This document shows positions 1 to 7,453 of a DNA stretch of 64,000 bases, piece after piece. The notes beneath the pieces are model-generated. The model had not been told where the DNA came from. It was given only the letters and a program-made list of their open reading frames with translations, and ran no database searches. The translations under genes were made by a program, and so were the position numbers. The stretch lies in NCBI GenBank assembly GCA_965226235.1, contig OZ245335.1, positions 310,001 to 374,000 of the forward strand, written 5' to 3'. Position 1 is the stretch's first letter. Each line of letters starts with the position of its first letter. Origin of the DNA: CAYFZO01 sp965226235 (lineage in GTDB: Bacteria > Pseudomonadota > Gammaproteobacteria > Poriferisulfidales > Oxydemutatoraceae).

Positions 1-362
1 CTTGGAAATGAGAGGGCAGCTTTCGCTGTTTCAGCGAGTTTGCCAAACACTTCCGGATTATGTACCGCTAAATCAGCCAGTAGCTTGCGGTCCAGTTGAA
101 TACCGTGTTTGAACAGGCCATTGATGAACCGGCTGTAAGACAGGCCATACTGTCTTGCGGAAGCGTTGATGCGAGTAATCCACAAGGCGCGCATGGATCG
201 CTTGCGCTGGCGCCGATCGCGATAAGCGTATTGCCCGGCCTTGATGACGGCTTGCTTGGCTACACGAAAAGATTTGCTACGCCGGCCACGGAAACCTTTG
301 GCCTTATCCAGGATTTTTTTATGTCTGGCACGCGTCGTAACGCCGCATTTTACTCTGGACAT
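1..362 (-). CDS. rplT: 50S ribosomal protein L20 (3' end cut by window)
   Basis: Ribosomal protein L20, needed for early assembly of the large subunit and a translational repressor of its own operon in related bacteria. The start is the ATG at 360-362, giving MSRVKCGVTTRARHKK, followed by the typical basic, Arg-rich helical region (AYRDRRQRKRSMRALWITRIN). About 120 codons are visible and the reading frame is still open at base 1, so only a few residues at most are missing compared with the usual 118-120. It follows rpmI after 22 bases and completes the order thrS-infC-rpmI-rplT on the minus strand. Confidence 0.97.
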   Translation of the reverse strand, partial: MSRVKCGVTTRARHKKILDKAKGFRGRRSKSFRVAKQAVIKAGQYAYRDRRQRKRSMRALWITRINASARQYGLSYSRFINGLFKHGIQLDRKLLADLAVHNPEVFGKLAETAKAALSFP

Positions 363-384
363 GAAAAAAACACTCCGGAACCAA

Positions 385-582
385 TCAGGCGTAAGGTAGT
401 AATCTGCTGACCCGAGGACGATCACTCGCGCTAATCAGCGAAGGGGAACGCAAATTGCGCTTGCGTTTGGAACTCTTCGTGGTGAGGATATGCCTGGCGT
501 GAGAATGGCGTTTGCGAAACGCTCCCGAAGCAGTCTTGCTGAAGCGCTTCGCCGCTCCCCGGTTGGTTTTCATTTTTGGCAT
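385..582 (-). CDS. rpmI: 50S ribosomal protein L35
   Basis: Small basic ribosomal protein of 65 residues, the usual L35 length, beginning MPKMKTNRGAAKRF, which is the family signature. Its start (ATG at 580-582) overlaps the end of infC by 13 bases, so the two are probably translationally coupled. It lies between infC and rplT as in most bacteria. Confidence 0.97.
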   Translation of the reverse strand: MPKMKTNRGAAKRFSKTASGAFRKRHSHARHILTTKSSKRKRNLRSPSLISASDRPRVSRLLPYA

Positions 583-1118
583 GGTTGTCTCGCCAATATT
601 TTATTTTTATGCGGTGTCATCACGAGTACAATCTGCCTGCCTTCCTGCTTGGGATGTTGTTCAACAACGCCATAGTCGCATAAATCAGCTTCGACCCGCT
701 CCAACATTTTCAGCCCGCGCTCCTGATAAGCCATTTCCCGTCCCCGGAATCGAACTGTCACTTTCGCCTTGTCGCCATCGCTGAGGAATCGGATCAAACT
801 TTTTAATTTGGTCCGGTAGTCGCCTTCATCGGTACCTGGCCTGAATTTGATTTCTTTTACCTGAATCTGTTTCTGCTTCTTGCGGCTCTGTTGTGCCTTC
901 TTGGCGCGGCCGAACCTGAATTTACCGTAATCCATGACGCGACAGACCGGCGGTTCTGCATCGGGTACCAGCACGACCAGATCAAGGTCGCTTTCGTTCG
1001 CTATTTTCCGGGCGTCCTGCAGAGGAACAACCCCATGATTCTTTCCGTCCGCATCAATAAGACGAACCGGATCGGCCGTAATCTCAGCATTGAGGCGATT
1101 TCGTTTTACTGTGCGGAT
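570..1118 (-). CDS. infC: Translation initiation factor IF-3, non-canonical ATC start
   Basis: IF-3 binds the 30S subunit, blocks premature 50S joining and proofreads the initiator codon. The 182-residue product runs from R-T-V-K-R-N-R-L-N through the linker signature AEPPVCRVMDYGKF to the C-terminal domain with VKEIKFRPGTDEGDY. No ATG, GTG or TTG lies upstream of the conserved N-terminus: an in-frame TGA is found only six codons before an ATC codon (1116-1118), and that ATC is preceded by GGGAGG with 5-base spacing. An ATC start fits the rule that infC uses rare AUU/AUC/AUA starts, through which IF-3 limits its own synthesis. It overlaps the end of thrS by 13 bases. Confidence 0.93.
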   Translation of the reverse strand: MRTVKRNRLNAEITADPVRLIDADGKNHGVVPLQDARKIANESDLDLVVLVPDAEPPVCRVMDYGKFRFGRAKKAQQSRKKQKQIQVKEIKFRPGTDEGDYRTKLKSLIRFLSDGDKAKVTVRFRGREMAYQERGLKMLERVEADLCDYGVVEQHPKQEGRQIVLVMTPHKNKILARQPCQK

Positions 1119-3040
1119 AGATACCTCCCGACATCACGATTCACTTTCAGTTCCGGCTTAACACTTTCCAGAAAATCAGAAAGTGCCAGAGAGCCAAGGT
1201 CTGCACCGCTGCATTTGCGCACCGCGACCCCGTGATTTCCGACTTCACGTTCACCAACGATCAGTATGTATGGGACACGTAACATTGTATGGGTACGGAT
1301 TTTATAACCGATCTTCTCGTTTTTCAAGTCTGCAACTGCCCTGAAACCCTGCTTTTTCAGAATCCCGACGAGTTCCTGCACTCGTGTCGCCTGCGCGTCG
1401 GTGATGTTCGCAACTACCATCTGCACCGGTGCCAGCCACAGAGGCAAGTGGCCCGCGTAGTGCTCGATAAGAATACCTATGAAGCGCTCGAGTGACCCAA
1501 GGATGGCTCGATGAATCATTACCGGAACCTGCCGGGAACCGTCTGCCGCAACGTATTCGGCTCCGAGACTGCCCGGCATGGAAAAATCTACCTGCACCGT
1601 GCCACATTGCCATTTGCGCCCGATGGTGTCCTTGAGCGTGAATTCGATCTTCGGACCGTAAAATGCGCCCTCACCCGGATTCAACTGATACTTCAGGCCA
1701 CAGGCCTCCAGCGCATGTTGCAACGCGGCTTCGGACTTGTCCCAAAAAGTGTCGTCCCCGACCCGCTGGTCGGGACGAGTCGACAAAGCAACCAGTACGT
1801 CATTGAAACCGAACTCCCGGTATACCTCGAACGTCATGCGAATCAGCCCCGCAATCTCATCCTGCAATTGACTTTCCTCGCAGAAAACGTGGCCGTCATC
1901 CTGGGTGAAACGGCGCGCGCGCATCAAGCCGTGCAACGTCCCCGAAGGTTCGTTGCGGTGAACGATACCGAACTCGGAAATGCGGTACGGCAAGTCACGG
2001 TAGCTTTTCAGGCCTTGATTGAAAATCTGTACATGCGCGGGGCAATTCATCGGTTTGATCGCGTAATCACGTTTTTCAGATTTGGTGGAAAAAATCATAT
2101 CGCCAAATTTGTCCCAATGCCCGGAACGTTGCCACAGGGAACGAGCCAGCATCTGTGGCGTGTGCACTTCCCGGTACCCGCCCCCGGCCACTACGCTACG
2201 GACATAATCCTCGATCAATCGATACAGCAGCCATCCGTTCTCGTGCCAGAAAACCATGCCGGGTGCTTCCTGCTGAAAATGAAACAGTTCCATCTGCCTG
2301 CCCAGGCGCCGATGGTCACGTTTCTCGGCTTCGGCCAGACGCTCGAGATAAAGATCGAGCTGTTTCCTGTCTGCCCACGCGGTACCGTAAACGCGCTGCA
2401 ACATTTCATTGCGATGGTCACCTCGCCAGTAAGCACCCGCTACCCGGGTCAATTTGAATGCCCGCAGATGGCGGGTGTTGGGTACGTGCGGGCCGCGGCA
2501 CATGTCGACATATTCCTCGTGGTGGTATAACGCGATAACCTCATCGTCGGGAATCTCCTGCGCCAGTTGCACTTTGTAGTCCTCGTTGCGGGCACGGAAA
2601 ACCTCGATCGCCCGCTCGCGGCTGACAACCTCGCGTACCACATCGTAGTCCTTGCGAACCAACTCGTTCATCCGCTGCTCGATCGCAGCGACATCTTTCT
2701 GGGTGAATGGACGAGGGGTCGCGATGTCATAGTAAAAACCATTCTCGATGACCGGACCGATCACCATGCGCGCATCCGGGTAAATCTGCTTGACGGCGTG
2801 TCCCATAAGGTGGGCAAAGGAATGGCGGATGATGTGCACACCTTCTTCGTCCTTGCCGGTGATAATTCGCAACGAAGCATCGGCATCTATGGTAACGCAG
2901 GTGTCGATCAGGCAACCGTTGACTTTGCCGGCAACCATCGCCCGCGCAAGGCCAGGACCGATGGACTCGGCGACCTGCATCACGGTGACCGGTCGCTCAA
3001 AGGTTTTTTCCGAACCGTCAGGTAAGGTAATCGTAGGCAT
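1106..3040 (-). CDS. thrS: Threonine--tRNA ligase
   Basis: Class II aminoacyl-tRNA synthetase charging tRNA-Thr. Visible in order: N-terminal TGS domain (MPTITLPDGSEKTFERPV), the editing/SAD domain with HSFAHLMGHAV and the downstream metal-binding Cys-His region (YVDMCRGPHVP), a catalytic core with class II motifs (NEPSGTLHGLMRARRFTQDD) and a C-terminal anticodon-binding domain. The start is taken at the ATG 3038-3040 because the family begins MP-x-ITLPDGS; an upstream in-frame non-ATG start would add four residues without homology. About 644 residues, normal length. It heads the thrS-infC-rpmI-rplT cluster and lies 183 bases downstream of tRNA-Val. Confidence 0.97.
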   Translation of the reverse strand: MPTITLPDGSEKTFERPVTVMQVAESIGPGLARAMVAGKVNGCLIDTCVTIDADASLRIITGKDEEGVHIIRHSFAHLMGHAVKQIYPDARMVIGPVIENGFYYDIATPRPFTQKDVAAIEQRMNELVRKDYDVVREVVSRERAIEVFRARNEDYKVQLAQEIPDDEVIALYHHEEYVDMCRGPHVPNTRHLRAFKLTRVAGAYWRGDHRNEMLQRVYGTAWADRKQLDLYLERLAEAEKRDHRRLGRQMELFHFQQEAPGMVFWHENGWLLYRLIEDYVRSVVAGGGYREVHTPQMLARSLWQRSGHWDKFGDMIFSTKSEKRDYAIKPMNCPAHVQIFNQGLKSYRDLPYRISEFGIVHRNEPSGTLHGLMRARRFTQDDGHVFCEESQLQDEIAGLIRMTFEVYREFGFNDVLVALSTRPDQRVGDDTFWDKSEAALQHALEACGLKYQLNPGEGAFYGPKIEFTLKDTIGRKWQCGTVQVDFSMPGSLGAEYVAADGSRQVPVMIHRAILGSLERFIGILIEHYAGHLPLWLAPVQMVVANITDAQATRVQELVGILKKQGFRAVADLKNEKIGYKIRTHTMLRVPYILIVGEREVGNHGVAVRKCSGADLGSLALSDFLESVKPELKVNRDVGRYLSAQ

Positions 3041-3223
3041 GGAAGATCTCAATCACGGTTAGCAAGCCATATACCAAACCGCTTGCCGGAAGTAGTCGAC
3101 TCGGCGCTGACAGGTTCGCCACCGACCGCACAATATACCGTAAACCTGCCAGGTATTGGTATCCTTGGTCACCAAAGCCCTGCCCGCGAGTAACAACCTC
3201 GGTAAAAGGGCTTCCCCGAAGTA

Positions 3224-3297
3224 TAGGCGCGATTGGATTCGAACCAACGACCCCCACCATGTCAAGGTGGTGCTCTAACCAACTGAGCTACGCGCCT
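3224..3297 (-). tRNA. tRNA-Val (GAC)
   Basis: Cloverleaf on the minus strand: acceptor AGGCGCG pairs with CGCGCCT, D-arm GCTC-AGTTGGTTA-GAGC, anticodon stem CCACC/GGTGG around loop TTGACAT (anticodon GAC, reading GUC), and T-arm with GGTTCGAATCC. Discriminator A; the CCA is not encoded. The first 10 bases of the gene are also the last codons and the TAG stop of uvrB. Confidence 0.95.
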
Positions 3298-5345
3298 GTC
3301 GCTAAATCGGAATTATACAAAACCCCTCTGTCGACAAATACCTGCGTCTTGATCTCCTTGATTTCATCTCGCAAACGTGCCGCGTCTTCAAACTCGAGAT
3401 TGCGTGCGAAACGATGCATGCGGCTTTCCAGATCCTGAATGCGTTTGACTGCGTCCTCGATCGACAAATCAGCGATTCCACCGTGTTCTTCCCCGACTGC
3501 TTTGCGTTTCCTGCGCTGCTTCCCGCGCATACCGGAATCACTGCCATAAGCTCCCTCCATAATATCGGAAACTGCTTTCTTGATACCTTTGGGCGTAATA
3601 CCGTGGTGCTCGTTGAAGGAAACCTGTTTGCTGCGGCGACGCTCGGTTTCCTTCAACGCCGCCCGTATCGACCGGGTCTCGGTGTCGGCATACAAGATTG
3701 CTTTGCCGTGCAGATGGCGGGCGGCGCGACCGATGGTCTGCACCAGAGAGGTCTCCGAGCGCAAAAATCCCTCCTTATCCGCGTCGAATATCGATACAAG
3801 AGAAACCTCAGGTATATCAAGTCCTTCCCGCAATAAGTTGATACCGACAAGCACGTCAAATTTCCCCAGCCGCAGATCGCGAATGATCTCGACACGTTCG
3901 ATTGTATCCACATCCGAGTGCAGGTAACGGACCGCGATATCTTGCTCCAGCAGGTAGTCGGTCAAGTCCTCCGCCATACGCTTTGTCAACGTCGAGATCA
4001 GCACGCGTTCCTTCAACGCTACCCGCTTGTGGATCTCCGAGAGCACATCATCAACCTGGGTCGATGCCGGCCGCACTTCGACCGCTGGATCAAGAAGACC
4101 GGTTGGTCTCACCAGTTGATCGACTACGATACCGCTACGCTCACCTTCATACTTGCTTGGGGTCGCCGACATAAATATGGTCTGTGGCGATAGCTTCTCA
4201 AACTCGGAAAACTTCAACGGGCGATTATCCAGCGCCGAAGGCAAGCGGAAGCCGTGCTCTACCAGAGTTTCCTTGCGTGAGCGATCACCACGATACATAC
4301 CCACAAACTGCGGTATCGATACGTGACTCTCGTCTATGACCATCAATGCGTTTTCCGGCAGGTAATCAAGTAGGCAATGCGGTGGTTCCCCTGCCTGACG
4401 GCCGCTGAAATAGCGCGAATAGTTCTCGATACCGTTGCAGTAGCCAAGCTCGGTGAGCATCTCCAAATCAAATATCGTTCGCTGTTCGAGCCGCTGCGCT
4501 TCGAGCAGTTTTTTCAGATCTCGCAGTTCCTTAAGGTGTAAATGCAGTTCTTCCTTAATTTCCTTGATTGCGTAAAGCACCGTCTCACGCGGCATTACGT
4601 AGTGGGATTTCGGGTAAACGGTCAGTCGCGGCACCTTGCGTAGCACATTGCCGGTCAGTGGGTCGAAATAACTCAACGACTCGATTTCATCATCATAGAA
4701 TTCAACGCGGACACCTTCCCGGTCGGACTCCGCGGGATGGATATCGACTACGTCTCCATGTGCCCGAAAAGTACCGCGACGCAACTCGACATCATTCCGT
4801 TGATACTGCAGCTCGGCAAGGCGCTGCAGCAAACGGCGCTGATCGAGTTGATCACCGCGATCGAGGTGAATCACCATGTTCATGTACTTACGCGGGTTTC
4901 CCAGCCCATAAATAGACGATACCGTGGCGACAATGATCGTATCTTCCCGTTCAAGCAAGGCCTTGGTCGCAGACAACCGCATCTGCTCTATGTGATCATT
5001 GATGGAAGAGTCTTTTTGTATATAGGTATCACTGCTCGGCACATAGGCCTCGGGCTGATAATAGTCATAGTAGGAAACAAAGTATTCGACTGCCGCTTGA
5101 GGGAAAAACCCTTTCATCTCTCCGTATAACTGCGCTGCCAATGTTTTGTTCTGGGCGAGAATGATTGTCGGGCGCTGCAACCGGTCAATAACATTGGCGA
5201 TCGTAAAAGTTTTCCCGGAACCAGTGACACCAAGCAGGGTCAGATGCGAGAGGCCATCATTGAGCCCGTTTACCAGTTGCTCGATCGCAAACGGCTGATC
5301 CCCCGCAGGAGCAAACTCGGACTCAAGTTGAAAAAACCGTTTCAT
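3288..5345 (-). CDS. uvrB: UvrABC system protein B (excinuclease subunit)
   Basis: DNA damage-recognition helicase of nucleotide excision repair; it receives DNA from UvrA and recruits UvrC. The 685-residue product shows Walker A GVTGSGKT (about residues 39-46), the beta-hairpin region rich in Tyr (YFVSYYDYYQPEAYVP), helicase motif DESHVS and motif VI QTIGRAARH, and a C-terminal UVR motif (LESRMHRFARNLEFEDAARLRD). Its TAG stop lies inside the 5' end of tRNA-Val. A CATAAT -10-like hexamer lies upstream, but I see no canonical CTGT-N8-ACAG LexA operator in the short region before the start. Confidence 0.98.
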   Translation of the reverse strand: MKRFFQLESEFAPAGDQPFAIEQLVNGLNDGLSHLTLLGVTGSGKTFTIANVIDRLQRPTIILAQNKTLAAQLYGEMKGFFPQAAVEYFVSYYDYYQPEAYVPSSDTYIQKDSSINDHIEQMRLSATKALLEREDTIIVATVSSIYGLGNPRKYMNMVIHLDRGDQLDQRRLLQRLAELQYQRNDVELRRGTFRAHGDVVDIHPAESDREGVRVEFYDDEIESLSYFDPLTGNVLRKVPRLTVYPKSHYVMPRETVLYAIKEIKEELHLHLKELRDLKKLLEAQRLEQRTIFDLEMLTELGYCNGIENYSRYFSGRQAGEPPHCLLDYLPENALMVIDESHVSIPQFVGMYRGDRSRKETLVEHGFRLPSALDNRPLKFSEFEKLSPQTIFMSATPSKYEGERSGIVVDQLVRPTGLLDPAVEVRPASTQVDDVLSEIHKRVALKERVLISTLTKRMAEDLTDYLLEQDIAVRYLHSDVDTIERVEIIRDLRLGKFDVLVGINLLREGLDIPEVSLVSIFDADKEGFLRSETSLVQTIGRAARHLHGKAILYADTETRSIRAALKETERRRSKQVSFNEHHGITPKGIKKAVSDIMEGAYGSDSGMRGKQRRKRKAVGEEHGGIADLSIEDAVKRIQDLESRMHRFARNLEFEDAARLRDEIKEIKTQVFVDRGVLYNSDLATGA

Positions 5346-5411
5346 TTTCTTTAATTCATCGCCGAATTCCAGTATTATGGCGCAAATACCCTCTTTGCTC
5401 GCACCGCCACC

Positions 5412-6617
5412 TTGCCTATCCGCCTCTCAACCCGTGTAGGAAGAGTCAGCCCTTCCCAGACACTCAGCATCAGCGTGCTCGCCAACAGAATCCGTGCAAC
5501 CGGCAAAGATGTCATCAATCTTTCTGCTGGACAACCGGACTTCGATACCCCCGACCACATCAAGCAGGCCGCGATTGAAGCAATTCATTCGGGTCGTACG
5601 AAATATACACCGATCGGCGGTACCTCCCTGCTCAAACAAGCGATAGCAGACAAAATGAAGCGGGAAAACAACCTTGATTATGATGCGGAAACACAGGTGT
5701 TTGCATCCTGTGGCGCCAAGCACAGCTTATACAACATATGCCAGGTGTTGCTTGAGGCTGGAGACGAAGTCATCGTTCCTGCGCCCTTCTGGGTTTCATA
5801 TCCGGAGATGATCCGGCTCACCGAGGCCATTCCGAAGATACTCGCATCCCGCCATGAAAACTTTCTCAAAATCACTGCTGACCAGTTGCGCGATGCGATC
5901 ACTGACAAAACCAGAATGTTGATACTGAACAGCCCGAACAACCCGTCCGGCGCGGTGTATAACGAACGCGAACTACGCGCATTGGCTGAAGTTCTGCTTG
6001 AGCACCCAAACATTACTGTCGTTAGCGACGATATCTACGAGCACATACTGTTTGGTGGCAGAAACTTTGCCAACATTGCCAGCGTTTGCCCCGAACTCCG
6101 TGAGCGCACACTTGTAGTCAACGGTGTCTCCAAAGCCTACTCGATGACCGGCTGGCGCATCGGTTATACCTGTGGCCCCGTGGAAGTAATTGATGCAATG
6201 AGAAAAATTCAGTCACACAGTACTTCCAACCCAACCTCGATTTCCCAGGACGCAGCGGCAAGAGCCCTGAGCGGCTCGCAGGAACTGGTCGAGACCTTCA
6301 ATCAAAAATTTGAAAAGCGGCACGCATGCATACACGCATTGCTATGCGACATAGATGGCGTTCAGTGCCTGCCGGCCGAAGGCAGTCTTTATGTATTTCC
6401 GGATTTTTCCCGGATTATTTCCCAAAGCACTCAATTGAAAGATGACCTTGAACTGGCTCAATACCTGCTCGAAAGTACTTATGTCGCAACCGTGCCGGGG
6501 ATCGCATTTGGCATGCCGGGACACCTGAGAATATCGTTCAGTAGCGATCGCAAAAGTATAGAAACAGGCATCACGAGAATAAAGGATTTGCTGAGCACTG
6601 TTAGCCCAAAGCGGTAA
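5412..6617 (+). CDS. Pyridoxal-phosphate aspartate aminotransferase family protein
   Basis: Class I/II aminotransferase (type I-gamma aspartate aminotransferase group), predicted to interconvert aspartate and 2-oxoglutarate with oxaloacetate and glutamate. Visible: AGQPDFDTP near residue 40, NSPNNPSG (Asn about 175), SDDIYEHILF (Asp/Tyr pair), PLP-binding lysine in SKAYSMTGWR (about K241), and a C-terminal substrate-binding Arg in HLRISFS. 401 residues. The first in-frame start matching the family is TTG at 5412 (MPIRLSTRVGRVSPS); no Shine-Dalgarno is obvious. It is divergent from uvrB with 66 bases between. Some members prefer other amino acids (for example prephenate or aromatic substrates), so the substrate is inferred. 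Confidence 0.9.
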   Translation: MPIRLSTRVGRVSPSQTLSISVLANRIRATGKDVINLSAGQPDFDTPDHIKQAAIEAIHSGRTKYTPIGGTSLLKQAIADKMKRENNLDYDAETQVFASCGAKHSLYNICQVLLEAGDEVIVPAPFWVSYPEMIRLTEAIPKILASRHENFLKITADQLRDAITDKTRMLILNSPNNPSGAVYNERELRALAEVLLEHPNITVVSDDIYEHILFGGRNFANIASVCPELRERTLVVNGVSKAYSMTGWRIGYTCGPVEVIDAMRKIQSHSTSNPTSISQDAAARALSGSQELVETFNQKFEKRHACIHALLCDIDGVQCLPAEGSLYVFPDFSRIISQSTQLKDDLELAQYLLESTYVATVPGIAFGMPGHLRISFSSDRKSIETGITRIKDLLSTVSPKR

Positions 6618-6690
6618 TGTCTCCTTTTGATTTCGGGAGGGGTGACGCATTCGTCGCCTCTACAAACACGTCCGTACACATCCACCCCAG
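6616..6690. repeat. Dispersed repeat, copy 1 (family also at 55033-55120)
   Basis: The stretch just after the aminotransferase stop is related to 55033-55120: both share in order AATGTC, TTTT-R-ATTTCGGGAG, GCATTCG, ACACGTCCGTA and ATCCACCC-like blocks. This copy lacks the perfect 22-base palindrome found in the centre of the other copy. It looks like a non-coding, palindrome-bearing intergenic element; no protein is encoded. Confidence 0.6.
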
Positions 6691-6712
6691 AGGATGACCT
6701 AACGCAACTCGG

Positions 6713-6815
6713 TACAGCACGGGCCTGCGCTTGCCAAGCTACCTCGATCGCTATGATGGACACAGATCACACCGAGGAATCGATAACCTGACACCCTGTC
6801 AAATGCTCGCCCAGC
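6713..6815 (+). pseudogene. Possible C-terminal scrap of a DDE transposase
   Basis: A short open frame reads L-R-L-P-SYLDRYDGHRSHRGIDNLTPCQM. This resembles the end of IS481/IS3-type integrases, which often finish with Y-N-x-x-R-P-H-x-G-L-x-x-x-TP-x-Q. Nothing upstream in frame extends the match and no inverted repeats are visible, so it would be a decayed fragment. The call rests on a short pattern only. Together with the two repeats beside it, it accounts for much of the 348-base gap between the aminotransferase and the lipoprotein gene. Confidence 0.35.
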
Positions 6816-6855
6816 ACCTGCCTCGTTTGTCCCATATGTGGTGGGCGCAGTACAG
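6804..6855 (+). repeat. 52-base repeat, copy 1 (inverted copy at 58369-58419)
   Basis: These 52 bases recur on the opposite strand at 58369-58419 with a single-base length difference (GGTGGGCGC here, GGTGGCGC there) and otherwise identical sequence as read by eye. Flanking sequence diverges abruptly on both sides. In one frame the shared piece reads C-x-x-C-P-x-C-G-G, a zinc-ribbon-like scrap, so a mobile-element origin is possible. Confidence 0.75.
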
Positions 6856-6859
6856 GCCG

Positions 6860-6888
6860 TTGATTTTTTGCGTTCAAACGAGTATAAA
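6860..6888 (+). promoter_or_regulatory. Probable sigma70 promoter of the Met-rich lipoprotein gene
   Basis: TTGATT (6860-6865), a 17-base spacer and TATAAA (6883-6888) match the -35/-10 consensus well. The predicted start of transcription is near 6895, leaving a leader of about 70 bases before the AAGGAG ribosome-binding site and the ATG at 6966. It begins four bases after the 52-base repeat ends. Confidence 0.65.
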
Positions 6889-6965
6889 GTGCTCTACCAT
6901 GAGTCACCCATTTTGAGTGGATGGCTTGTGCTAGTTACCATTTACTATCCGCAAGGAGTTTTACC

Positions 6966-7307
6966 ATGACAAAGAATTTTAGAAATGCCCTGTTGACGGT
7001 GGCTGCGGGGGCAGTTTTCATCACCGGTGGCTGCGCCAGCCAAAATATGGAAGAGATGGCCACAATGGAGCAACTCGGCGAAACGCGCATGATTGCTGAT
7101 GAAGCCATGCGGACGGCCAACACCGCCGACTACAACGCGCAACAGGCCAAAGAGATGGCGGATGAAGCGCTTACCCAAATGCGCAAGATGATGAGAAACC
7201 CGATGATGATGAAGATGATGAAAGACGGCATGATGATGAAGGATGGCATGATGATGAAGGATGGCATGATGATGAAAGGCGACATGATGAAATCCATGAT
7301 GAAGTAA
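6966..7307 (+). CDS. Lpp-like alanine-zipper lipoprotein with Met/Lys-rich tail
   Basis: A 113-residue predicted outer-membrane lipoprotein. The signal peptide (MTKNFRNALLTVAAGAVF) leads to a lipobox-like ITGGC-AS, with Cys as the lipidated residue. A heptad-rich Ala helix follows (DEAMRTANTADYNAQQAKEM), like the Lpp/OprI coiled coil. The last third is unusual: repeated MMMKDG units giving more than 20 methionines, ending in Lys. The start is the ATG at 6966, with AAGGAG eight bases upstream; an earlier in-frame start lacks one. A C-terminal Lys is the residue that L,D-transpeptidases join to peptidoglycan in Lpp, and such an enzyme is encoded convergently next door. The Met-rich tail could bind copper or silver; that part is inference. 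Confidence 0.85.
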   Translation: MTKNFRNALLTVAAGAVFITGGCASQNMEEMATMEQLGETRMIADEAMRTANTADYNAQQAKEMADEALTQMRKMMRNPMMMKMMKDGMMMKDGMMMKDGMMMKGDMMKSMMK

Positions 7308-7332
7308 CTGCCTTTTATCCATCCTGCATTCA

Positions 7333-7361
7333 GAAAGGGGGGGGGGTATCGCCCCCCTTTC
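7333..7361. terminator. Rho-independent terminator (bidirectional)
   Basis: A strong hairpin: GAAAGGGGGG... pairs with ...CCCCCCTTTC around a short TATCG loop, followed by CTTT on the plus strand. It sits 25 bases after the lipoprotein stop and could also end transcription of the convergent L,D-transpeptidase gene. One arm contains a run of 10 G. Confidence 0.75.
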
Positions 7362-7453
7362 CTTTACTCCTTCCGCCACCTGCGCTTCCTGATCCCCGCC
7401 ACCTGCGAAAAAGCTTTTGAAAAAGCTTTTCCTGACGCGGGTACATTGCAAGA

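Noticed and set aside
570..974. IF-3 starting at GTG (974) as a 134-residue protein
   Set aside because: The conserved N-terminal domain of IF-3 continues upstream in frame to the ATC codon at 1118; the shorter product would lack it.
3041..3223. T-box or other riboswitch leader before thrS
   Set aside because: No T-box sequence (TGGN in a conserved bulge) or terminator/antiterminator pair is visible, and gammaproteobacteria do not use T-boxes for thrS.
7337..7346. G10 tract as a phase-variation switch
   Set aside because: It is one arm of a well-formed terminator hairpin downstream of a stop codon, so a coding switch is unlikely.
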